DNA from: Liolophura sinensis
Taxonomy: Eukaryota; Mollusca; Polyplacophora; Chitonida; Chitonidae
Assembly (NCBI RefSeq): GCF_032854445.1
Contig: NC_088300.1
Span: 7,874,001-7,938,000, forward strand
Length of the DNA stretch: 64,000 nucleotides
Direction of reading: 5' to 3'
This document shows positions 10,088-20,500 of the stretch, piece by piece. A model generated the notes under the pieces. That model saw only the letters and a program-made list of their open reading frames with translations. It searched no databases and had not been told where the DNA came from. The position numbers were made by a program, and so were the translations under genes. Positions within the stretch are counted from its first letter, which is position 1; each line of letters opens with the position of its first letter.

Positions 10088-11600
10088 GGTGGAATCATAG
10101 CGCCGTGCTCTGCGCTAGATGATTTCTTTTATTTATTTACAGTATTGTGTAATGTAAGGGCGCCCAGGACTCGTCCATACAGAACCATACAATTCAATAA
10201 CCTATTTAACACCCACTGGTCAAAAACGTAAGTAAATAAACTAGAACGCTAAACAAATTGGGTAAAACCGTGCTAATTATTTCATATCGCGTAACAAAAG
10301 CGGATAGCCGGTTACGGATGAATATGGAATAATGAATGGAGCACTTTCATTGGCTGACGGAAAATTGGGTCGGGCGCATGTGGCCGAAGGGGTATTTTAC
10401 AAACAGAAGTGTAAAGAAAAGGAATGCACACGTTTCAGTGAAAATTAAAAGTGAAGTTATTGAAAACTGCGCCACCGAACAGACAAGTGTAGTTTTTACA
10501 GGATGAGGACGAAAGAGAAATAGAGTTTGCTGACAAAGTTAGCTGATTATCCTTGGGATTCTGTGCGGAAATTGATGGCATCGGAGTCGTGAAAACTACG
10601 TTTGTGTGCACTTGAAGTGACCGGCCAGGGAGTGGAAGCGCGGGAGATGGTTGACTGAAGGCCCCATTGCTCTGAAGTAAACTCGACATTTGCTTTTGCT
10701 CTACGTGACACACGGAGACACAGATTTTTCTGCTTGCTGCGACGTCTGCTTGTTGACAAACAAAAAGTAGTCCGTACGTGTGACGTCAAAGTTACAACTG
10801 TCCAATATGTTAAAAATACTGGAGAGTTGTGTTTACTACAGTTGGACAGTTGCATGGGAGAGTTCAAGACTGCCTACCCCACTTATTCCATGCGAGAGAC
10901 AATGAGCCTTGGAGCAAGAGGCAGGGAGATAATAGATGAACGCTCGAATTACCAATACCAACCCCTATCATCCAGCACAAGCCTGCCCACCCAGCAGGAC
11001 AGGGAGAACTGCAGGGGCCGGGCGATCCACGACGCGCGGGCAACGGTCCTAGCCTCCGCCAATGAGACACTCATTACCCAGCGGTGTAGGACGAGGCAGG
11101 CGACCCCTCGGGCAATACGAATACGGATGGTACTCCTGGGACAGGGATGCATTGGAGCTACGCACGCAGAAGATCATGGTGGGGGAAGTAGAAGCCCGCA
11201 TACGAGAGCGACCCAATAATGTGCAGTGGTTTGTGATCCCTTCAGCGATAGTGGTCCAACCAGCCCAAGACGGACCACTGGCAGCAGCAGCAGTGGTGGA
11301 CGATGCTAACCGAGTGCCAGGGGTACCCACCGGCGGGCTTACTGATACATGTATGTATGTATTAAGCTTTAGACTTTTTGTAAAATCTGTGGGAGTACAA
11401 TCAAACCCACTCATTTGTCCGTTTTGGCGCGCCACAGCTCAACACTTAACTCTACAAGCCGACAAAACACTATATTGTATGTATAGTCATAGGTTTTCCG
11501 CGTACTCTGTCCAGTTTCCTTGCACCACACTGCTGGTTGCTGTCAGAGAAGAGAAATATTCGCGAGAACGGCGTCAATTGAGTAAATAAATAAATACGTA
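10088..11600. other. Right flank of Polinton, no recognised gene
   Basis: Several overlapping short ORFs occur on both strands between 10,435 and 11,589. None shows a known motif and none is much longer than its opposite-strand shadow. The element's right end should lie here, but no inverted match to the 1-1200 region was found by eye. Polinton capture of an unknown gene cannot be excluded. Confidence 0.35.
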
Positions 11601-11955
11601 AATAATCAAATTTCAACATTCTACCAAGTCAAATTTCACATTTCTACCACCAACCAGTAACGAAATACTACAGATACCTAAAAAAACCGGACCCAGCTCC
11701 CATATATACCACCCCCCAATCTTGCACCCCATCTCCCATAGCTGAACAGAAGTACTGACCTAGCTGTTACTACTATATATATTCCGGCATCAACCGGCAT
11801 CACATCCGGCGCGCTGTTTCAAGAACCCAACCTGCGCACTAGGTATGCCTCAGTCTGACAGTAAATTGATTAATAAATGATCCCTCGCCCTGCATTAGAA
11901 AGATCCATGTGGCCAGTTGTTCTCTATCGGCTTCCAAAGTTAGCAGTTTCATCCT
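11600..11955. other. AT-rich intergenic DNA, nothing recognised
   Basis: Contains runs of cccc-flanked tata words and taaata repeats. No ORF of interest. Confidence 0.5.
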
Positions 11956-11962
11956 TGTGAAC

Positions 11963-12145
11963 TGATTTATTTATTTGATTGGAGTTTTACGCCGTACGTA
12001 AGAATATTGACGTTAATGACGGCAGCCAGCAATATGTTGGAGGAAACCCACTACTCTCCGTAAACCTTCCCACATACAGCCAACACAGCGACGGCAATGG
12101 TGAGAGGCACGCGCTAATCACCTCGGTGACGGAGCCCCCCCCTCA
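11963..12145 (-). repeat. tRNA-derived SINE, family A, old copy
   Basis: Starts with ttatttatttgattgg and contains gttttacgccgtacgtaagaatatt, a gccagcaatatg core and a ggcaatggtgagagg block. This is the same family as the better copies at 47,165 and 55,885. The tRNA-like head lies at the right end, so the SINE sense strand is minus. Confidence 0.75.
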
Positions 12146-12169
12146 CCCGGTTGTGCATTAGTACAAGGT

Positions 12170-12335
12170 TTCATTGTGACAAGTTACAGATCAAGTTTGA
12201 TTTTTGGACCAATACGTACCATTTGGAAAAAGTTATGGTCGGTTATGAATTTAACACTTCAGTTGACACCATGACAAGTTACAGGTCAAGTTTGAATGTC
12301 AGACTGTTTCGTCCATTTCCAGCAAAATTAGGACC
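12170..12335. repeat. Two tandem copies of a dispersed repeat
   Basis: The word atgacaagttacaggtcaagtttga occurs at about 12,175 and 12,272 with similar following sequence. A third copy lies near 190. It resembles a short dispersed repeat rather than a gene. Confidence 0.6.
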
Positions 12336-13500
12336 ATTTTTGCCCTGTTGTGGGCATTATTATAGCGATTATTCTGACGGCTCAAACCAGTTAGGGACAT
12401 GTATTTCATTCATAATACCTCCAGAATGCTTGTTCACCAAATATTGCGTACACCGTCTTTGTTCAAAGGAGTCCTCTTGTATGTTTTTATCCCTGCAGAT
12501 GCTTCTTTGATTTCTGAGACATGTTACAGCTATAGTGGTAACACGATTTCAGAAATCCAGCTTCCCACGCGTTGGCCTCCGTTGGACAAATATTCACCCT
12601 TATGTAGACTAAATATCCAAGCTGTATATTATCTTCTATAAACCATAAGCAGGCGGAGATAGCAAAGGAAAGCTCAAATATGAAGCAAGATTCATCATAC
12701 AGACAACTAAAAAAAATATGCGTAGAAATACTTTCACCTATTTTTTCAGGGTGTTGAAAGGCATTCAAATATTTGAAAAGTATGGTGGGCTTTATGAGCC
12801 ATACTGACGGTATCTAGAAATTCCGACATAACATCTTTTTTTCCTGATCTTCACCATATGGAAGGGATACTTGGGAACATTACTTCAGTAATCTTTCACT
12901 CATGGGTAAGAGTTATTCCACATTAAGTGTCGTGATCAGAGTTGAAATCACTTCTTGTGCAGTCAGGGTTCGTAACCTCTGATAGTATGGTCCATAAAGC
13001 CCGTCTTAAAATTCAAATGTTTGAGCGCCTTTAACTCTTTTCACAAAAAAAACAATAAATGATAGTGTATTGATGTATAGTTTTAAGTCTACCAGTGAAC
13101 GATTTAGGCTGTTTGGTAGAGATAAGCAGTGGCCTGTTCCAGCGTGAATCAGTTCCCTGAAGCTCGTCCAAAAAAAGCCTGCGAAAAGCCTTCCGTCTTC
13201 TTAAACCATCATGGAGACACTGGCTCAAACAGTAGGTATTTGATATATGTGCATTTCTTTTCCACCAATCACATAAATAAATAAATAAATAAATAAACAA
13301 AACTCCACTCAAATGAGGAAAGGATTCATACGTCAAACTGTGTCTATAAAATGCGAGACATAATGCCACACGAGTGGCACCGGCAGAGGGACCCAGCTTG
13401 TTGCGTCATCGCCGGAAGATATTGGAAACGTTCGTGAATACGATTCAATTCCTTTATTTCTTGATACTCATTTTGTATTCCCCAGTGTTCATATTTTTAC
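12336..13500. other. Intergenic, no gene seen
   Basis: Short ORFs only. A taaa-type repeat at 13,265-13,300 with the reverse-complement gattggtgg nearby is probably the tail of a decayed SINE family A copy. Confidence 0.4.
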
Positions 13501-13507
13501 ATATAAT

Positions 13508-13508
13508 A

Positions 13509-13555
<47 letters not shown>

Positions 13556-13556
13556 A
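13508..13556. repeat. (tatc)n microsatellite
   Basis: About 12 perfect tetranucleotide copies. Confidence 0.95.
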
Positions 13557-13869
13557 TTGCCCACAGTACATGTATCTGGCAACTGCAAGCTGTCGAGCTT
13601 TCCACAATTCGAAACCTGCATGGAGGGTTAGTCTAGGCAAAGGTGCATCTGACCCTGGCCAAACATTAAATCAAACTACACCCAAACCTCTTTTAGTTTC
13701 GTATATGTGTTTTCCACAGCAGCTATATGTGAATGTGTATGAGAACTCTACTGATGGCAAGTGAAAAAAGAATATACTCATGTTTTTCACTGGGGGTTTG
13801 ACCTCTTATATACTCGGAATATATATGGCAGTGGCAGGAGTAAACCACCAGCATGTAACTTCTCTGACC

Positions 13870-14170
13870 GTTTCGGTGGCCTAATGGTTAGAGCATCCGC
13901 CTCGAAGTCGGGAGACCTGCGTGGGATGAAACCAGGGGCGGGTCATACTAAGGACTATTAAAATGGTACTCAGCCCTGAGAGGTTGGAGTAATGAAACAT
14001 GACTGGTTGGCCCATGTCAGTATAATGTGACCGCGTGGGGTGTCATGTCTGGTGTCTTCGGCATGATACGTCAGTGGCGTCAACCCTGCCACAAGAAGGC
14101 ACAGTGCATGCACGAAAACCCAATGACTCGTCATAGGATTGAAAAATGGGTGAATACGACGTGAAACGAC
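13870..14170 (+). repeat. tRNA-derived SINE, family C, divergent copy
   Basis: The head ggtggcctaatggttagagc resembles a pol III A box. A ggagacctgcgtgggatg segment takes the B-box position. The body shares the words actggttg, gtcagtataatg and the ending ttgaaaaatgggtgaatacgacgt with the copies at 25,620 and 42,030. It leads straight into a cagacaga repeat. Confidence 0.7.
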
Positions 14171-14285
14171 AGACAGACGGACAGACAGACATAATATATA
14201 CAGACAGACATAATACCTACCTACATACCTACCTACATACCTACCTACCTACCTACATACCTACATACATACATACATACATACG
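14168..14285. repeat. Compound microsatellite (gaca)n then (tacc/taca)n
   Basis: A gacagaca run followed by mixed tacc and taca tetranucleotides, placed at the 3' end of the SINE, a usual site for microsatellite growth. Confidence 0.9.
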
Positions 14286-14528
14286 AACTTACCTTGATGT
14301 GGGGTTCAGACTTCTCACTCACAGAGCAAGCTTCACAAGTAATTACAAAATTATTAATATTCATGTGTGTTGGCAGGTTGAAGCGCGCATATGCGTTGGT
14401 AGTACACGCCTTATTAAGGAGATTAAGCAGATACGACATTTTTAACAGTGCATGGTTCCCATCGGTAGATATATGTTAGAAAAGGCTAATCAGCTAGACT
14501 ATGACGGTCATGCACTAAAGGTGATCTT

Positions 14529-15542
14529 TTAAGGTGATTTAAGCTTTCGCCAGGATTCAATTGCGGCGGCGGCCAGACCCCCCCCCCCCCAAGACGGGAT
14601 TGTCGGGAACTGTTCATTGATGTAAGCAGGCATTGCTTCGTCCGTATCTAATGGATAATCCACTAGCTCTCCTCGTTCATTTTCAATCTTTGATGTAGCA
14701 TCGCATAAAATTTTAGCCCTACTTTCCGGATACTGAATGCATCGAGGAACACTGTTGAACGTTGTAGTATTAGAATCTTGGTAAACTCTATCGAAGTACT
14801 GCACTATTTCCTCTGGCTCGTAATATGTCAAGGGGCAAGAGATAAATTTCCTAAACTCATTCTCGTCGCTTTTCGGCACTCTGTTTTGGTTGAAACTTAG
14901 TCAGCTGTTCCCTTCCCTCGTGTACTTGATTCTCATAAAGGACTGGGCATATATAGGCAACTACATCTGGAAACTCAGATCGATTGGTTCAAAGCATGCA
15001 AAACCGACGCCAACGTCAACCAAGAATTGGTCTCCGGGCGTTCTGACGTTCATCACGACCACCATGATGTGATTGGGATGAGTCTTCGGCACATCGGCAC
15101 GAGCCAGCAGTGCCTTCACTCTCGTATTTCAGGGTTCTAAGCAGGTGAAATGTGAAAAGGTTTTCGCATAACACAATCCCCCTGTTCCCAAAAACATCTG
15201 GCTTTTCACCTTCTCCCAGCTCGGTCTCTTCCCTTCTGCAGGCTTTTCCGCCATCAAGAAAAAGTTATGAAATGGCCTCGTTTCGTGGGGTCGAAGTGTA
15301 ATTAAGCCCAGAAGTTTGAACCTGTCACTCTGTATAAGTGATTTACATGTACATATACCCAAGTCATTCTCCAGAAAATGAACCGCTACCTCCTCCGTCA
15401 GAAATGAAGCCACGTTCGCAGTTTTCTTTGGAATCGCTGAATGGTGGTTTGCGGACGTAGTATAGGCTTCTGTATACAAAGTTCTAAATGAGAGGATGGT
15501 ATCAGTATATCCACAGTAAGCCAGTGGATCATACAAATGCAT
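14529..15542 (-). pseudogene. Arylamine N-acetyltransferase-like pseudogene
   Basis: One minus-strand frame from 15,542 to 14,529 reads as an NAT-superfamily protein without introns. It begins around FLTEEVAVHFLENDLGI, then has ETRPFHNFFLM, SWEKVKSQMFLGTGGLCYAK with the GGLCY catalytic-Cys motif, HPNHIMVVVMN with the His, and GDQFLVDVGVGFACFEPIDL with the Asp of the triad. The C-terminal part continues to LPIYAQSFMRIKYTREG and IQYPESRAKILC. NAT enzymes move acetyl groups from acetyl-CoA to arylamines and related acceptors. In-frame stops are TGA at 15,129-15,131, TAG at 14,961-14,963 and TGA at 14,901-14,903. All lie in the same frame with no shifts, which points to recent inactivation or a processed copy. 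A run of ten or more c's at 14,579 borders the 3' end. Confidence 0.7.
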
Positions 15543-15599
15543 GCATGAGCTCCAATATTGCGATGTTATGGCCGGAGTGAATCCGATTGGAAATGGTCG

Positions 15600-17540
15600 T
15601 ATTTAGCCTGCAAAGAATAACGAAATATTCCCCGTATATAGACCTACAATACAACAGTAGGTGATACCGTCCAAACACTTATAAATAGGTTCTTTATATA
15701 TTACGAATAATGATCGATGTGGAACCATAACTGCATGTGTCGAGTGTACCAAAGGGCTCTTGCTGATGTTCAAAAAATGATTTTTTCTTATGGGTGGATA
15801 ACCCTGGAGATGCAATATTTGAACTGGCGACAGGAACACAGTTATTGTTGTCCTTACAGGGATGAAGATATTTATATCACGCAGATGCTCCAAGTTACAA
15901 ACTTACAATTAGATCCCTAAAACTATAGGACTACCTTCATAATGGCTCAATAATAAAACCAGGTGGAATAAAACTTTATGATTGCTTAAAATTGACTGAA
16001 ATAATTCGTATAACAGCTAACAAAGCCGGTATACGGTTCTTAAATGACCAAAGGATTCAATATGAGAACCTTGTCAAAAGGGGTCTAGAACGAATCTATA
16101 TAAAAGCGGTTTATTTGGAACCAAAAATTGTTCCTTTAGGGTAACTCCATAGGGTTCCACATATTGGCCCAACCCTTTCCTTATCATTGTAAAAAGATGG
16201 TACTGCATATCAAAAAGTGAAATATAATTTGAGGTCCATGACTCCTAATGTCCCACGAGGTACACGAGGTGCTGGGTTCAATATCTAGATCACCGTGTTC
16301 TTTATTGTTTGTCAGGCCTTCGTGACAACGCCAGGTGGGGTCGTTGGGGTTTGTCCGTTTGAGATAGAGAGTTATAAACCATCGGCTTGAAGCACCGTAC
16401 GTCGCTTCATCCTGAAGGGAGAAAGGCCAACAACTGCGAATAGATGCCTTATGTATTTGGCATTGCTTCTGCGTCAAATTTATGGTGGTTTGGGTGATAT
16501 TCTGGGCGCATGCAATTGCTGCTGTGATGTAGGTAGTTTTCGCCCAATATGTAAGGGTTAGCAATTCACCTGAATGAACTGCATGCCACGTGATTGGCTT
16601 GATCGACCATATGGCCGAGAACAAAGGTCAATTCTCTATCAATTTGGCAAAATACCAAATTTTCAAGTGATAAAAAAATGCTTGAAATATGAAACGATTT
16701 GCCTGATTTTTTTTGCAACTTAGTTTCCGATTCCAAAAGATCATTGCATACAAAATTTTATCTCCATTTATAATGTGTCAAGCAGACCATTCTTTAATGA
16801 GGAGAAAATGAAGCTGAAATTTCAAAATGTGGTAGACTTGGGGTTGACAGTACGCATCTGTCAGTGGATTTGCGGTGATTTTTTTGAGAAACTTTTGGAA
16901 CATTTTTTATCTGGTTCCATGATGTTTAGAATAAAAAATTTCAAGGTGATATGGAATTTGGTGCAAATTTTTGACCTCTACATTGACACTGATTTTGAAA
17001 ACTGATCTTCGGTCAAGGCCGGTCACACGTATTTGCTGGTACAAATGATGATCGGCTTATGCTTTTACCCACTGCCCTTTTGTATTGAATCAGCCGTTAT
17101 AGCGCCATACAGGAATGGGATAGGCCTAAGCGTGTGTTCTGGACCGAAATCAGCTTCCATACGTACATGTATCACAGACAGGATATTCAGCAGCTTTTAA
17201 GTTCACTAAAACATATTTCACGAATGTGTTCTGTACGTTCTTCTTTAGCGTTACGGTGCTTGCTCAATTGGAATGAGACTTACTTACAAAGAGTTATCCC
17301 TGACTACATAGACCTATAGGGGTGTATAGCTTCTCGAGACTTGTACATTAAATCTGGTGCTTCAGACTAAGCTGAACGTCGTTTTGGTAATGTTTGCCTA
17401 GTGTGCATATACTGCCAAAACTTAACATATGATGTAAACTACGAAACTACTCCCACCTGTCTGAACCTAGGTCATCTTCCGGCCAGTCAGTTAACCTATT
17501 AGAGTAATGTCCCACGTTTCCCATTGTGGTCACTAGATGT
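15600..17540. other. Intergenic with unrecognised short ORFs
   Basis: A plus-strand stretch near 15,960-16,143 stays open for about 60 codons and includes the words LTEIIRITANKAGIRFLND and RGLERIYIKAVYLEPKIVP, ending in TAA. I do not recognise it. Around 16,240-16,290 a gctgggttcaatatc word resembles a pol III B box, perhaps from a worn SINE. The rest is AT-rich and closed. Confidence 0.35.
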
Positions 17541-17572
17541 CGCTGTAGTTCAAAATGGCAGCCTCCATGACG
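17540..17572 (+). promoter_or_regulatory. YY1-like site over the VIPAS39 start codon
   Basis: The sequence caaaatggcagcc around the ATG at 17,555 fits the YY1 core (aaaatggc) in the orientation often found at start sites of animal housekeeping genes. No TATA box is evident upstream. This is motif recognition only. Confidence 0.35.
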
Positions 17573-20500
17573 GTATGTTACCTTTTGCTTATTTTGTTTG
17601 GGTGGGAAATGATACCACCGTTGGTAGTAAAGAAGATCGTAAGCCCACGAAAAACCAGAAACTCTGCGTATTGGAGACTAAATAAATTTTAATGCATCAC
17701 ATGTTTTGACTCCATGTAGTGGTTGACAATGTTTGTCAGTTGTTGTTCGTATGTCAAGTCCTTGTGGGCGTGTCATTGTGAAAGACTGATCACCAAAAGC
17801 TTTCGGCAATATCGTCATTTATCACCCACCTGTGTTTATATCGATGACGAATATAGCCCTGGATGAGTGTTCGCTTTGTTATATGTGAACTGGCACTCTC
17901 ATATTTAGGACTTGCTGCCATTGATGCCTGTAGGATATTTCATAAAGTTTCGCAAAACAGTCAATTACTCTATTCTGTTAGCCCAGAAAGACGCCAACTC
18001 CTTTTCTTACATCGGCCTAGAGTCGCTAACAATATTAATTTTGTACTCAACGAAGGTCCAGGCTGATTCCTGTTCTTAAGTAAAGACACCAACCTAAAGA
18101 CCTGCTTTCCACACACACCGCACGACCATCACATGCCCCTACTCGTTTTAGAATAGATTTATTATAGCCATGAAGGCTTCCAGGGCACACGCTCCTTGGC
18201 CATGGCAGACATGTTTTTACTGCTCCAATATGAAGCAGGACATGTGCGTAGGCCTACATGTAGCTGCTTAACGTGGCGTGTTCACAGCTGAGGAGCATGT
18301 AGTGTGGAAGCCTTCATGGCGATAATAAATCTATTCTAAAGCGAGTAGGGGCATGTGATGGTGGTGCCGTGTGTGTGAAAATGCAGGTCTTTAGGTGTCT
18401 TTTGGTGTCTTATATTTGCTCATGACTTGTTCGATAACAAAGAGAATCGGTCTGGACCTTCGTTGAGTATGAAATTAATACTGCTAGAGTTGAGATTCCA
18501 ACGATGCTAGGCCAGTGTAATAAAATGTGTTGAAGTCTTTTGGGGTTACTTTTCTGGAAGACTGATCGGAAGCTTGAGACCATGTGACCTCCTAGTAACA
18601 AATGGCGTGAATGAAGAGAACGGTCCGTGCAACATTCTTGCATTGGAAAATGCCTATTTTTGAATCACTTTCAATGATCTTGTACCTGCTGGATTTGTAT
18701 AATTTTCAGCTTTCACGATAGTCTGGGTATTTCTGCAGGGCTTTCATGATGCTGTTGAGGCTTATAGGCCTTACTCATCACTAGCGAAGTGGCAAAAGTG
18801 ACCTTTTCCCCAATGCTTTAACATTAGGTGGCCATTTTGTTTTTGACATGAAAGGGTGGTCACATGACTTCCAACTTCTGACCCATCTTCCAGAATAGGG
18901 CCTATGAGAGATACGAGTTCTCGGGAGTTCTGCTTGGGGGCACTCGCGCATATACCGGAATTGGGGCTAGAAAACACTCTATTCACTCCAACCCTCATGC
19001 AACTCAACCCATCAACGGCAAGGGCTCTAACCCCAGCTTCCGGTATATGCGAAAGCGCCCCCACGCAGAACTCCCGAGAACTCGTATCTCTCAAAGGCCC
19101 TATGACCTTCCTGGCTTGTCAAGTTACTCCTATATAATGCTTAGTGCCCTAGACCGCCAGACTGATTAAATTACAATCTGTCTGTCTATCGATCATTCCA
19201 AAAGTAAATATCCATTCATACGTGACCAAGTTCATCTTCTCTGCTGGCTTGAACCCCTCAAAATGGCCATATACATAACGTTCTCATGCGGGAATCCTGA
19301 GAACTTTTATCTCACAGAGGCCCTATAGGCCTACACGATCCTGGTTCGTGGGCCTCACATACCTATTAGCCTAGTTGGCATTTCAGGAATCCCGCAATTT
19401 CACAGAGATGTGGATGAGACAGTGGGGGCTCTCGCAAACTAACGCAAATAAAAAGCGAGATGTTACGGTACTTGTTAGACTGAATAGAACATCTCGCATA
19501 GACGGTCCTGTCGGCCCAGTGGTGCCGTTATCAGCTGCCGTTAGTTCTTTTGGAAAGACAAGGCCTTTGATTTTGTTGGTTAGTGATCGGCTTCTTGACA
19601 GTTCATTGTAAAAAAGCTGATTCTTCAATGATCGTACATCCCTCAACCGCGTGACAGCAGCCTTGACTTTACAAACCCCCATCAAATCCTTGTCATCATT
19701 ATCATGGGAGGAAACCTGGCCAGTTGATGAAAGCATCCGTGTACGTGTTAGTTGGATGGTTGTGGGGTTCTGTCCCGTTCCCTACTACCATAATGCTGGT
19801 ACAAATGAGGTATTCTTGAGTTTGGCGGAAAACACCATTCAACAGGGTGATATAAAAGCGGTAGGTGTATCTACCTCTGGGCTAGAGGGAATTTCCCTCA
19901 GCTTAGTGCTAGAAGCGTAGACCTACAACCCAGAGATTGGTGTTTCAAATCCCCAGCTAGTACATCCGTCACACAGGTACGAGTATGAAAGTAAAAAAAT
20001 AGTGTGCCGGCTCATGAAGAAAGTTGTGGAGATAAAAGAGCTGCTATTAGCAGTTGCTGATCAGTGATAGCCACATATTTTTTATTGTGTATAGTATCTG
20101 AAAATAAGTCAAACTAAGTCAAATTCATGTTAAGCTTGTCTTCGCCTCAAAGTAAAACCTGACCATGTTTATTCTCTGTTGAACAGGCTATGGATGACAT
20201 TGATGATGATGAAGCAGAGTGGCTGTCATCAGGAAGCTCCAAGAAGTCACACTCTAAGTTCAACTTCTTTGATGACTCTGTGAGTAGCACACCTGTCTAT
20301 TTAAAGGAATGAATACATATTTATGTAGATCTGTGGAAATCATTAATATTATTAATAATCATACCATGACCAAGTGTTACTGTGAGATCTTTTTATTTAC
20401 TTTCAAGGTCAGGGTTTAACGGCGGTCACCATTTTACTCAGGCATAATATATCCACAGGGTAGATCTATTATTAGCTGGAGTTGTTCTCTGTAAGTGTTT

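Noticed and set aside
10435-11589. ORFs right of the polymerase as further Polinton genes
   Set aside because: Overlapping ORFs of similar size on both strands and no recognised motif. They are kept only as unassigned flank.
14901-15131. Selenocysteine or stop read-through for the NAT-like frame
   Set aside because: Stops are mixed TGA and TAG, none replaces the catalytic Cys, and no SECIS-like element was seen.
19383-19736. 117-codon minus-strand ORF as a nested gene
   Set aside because: No motif, open on both strands, located in an intron beside mobile-element debris.
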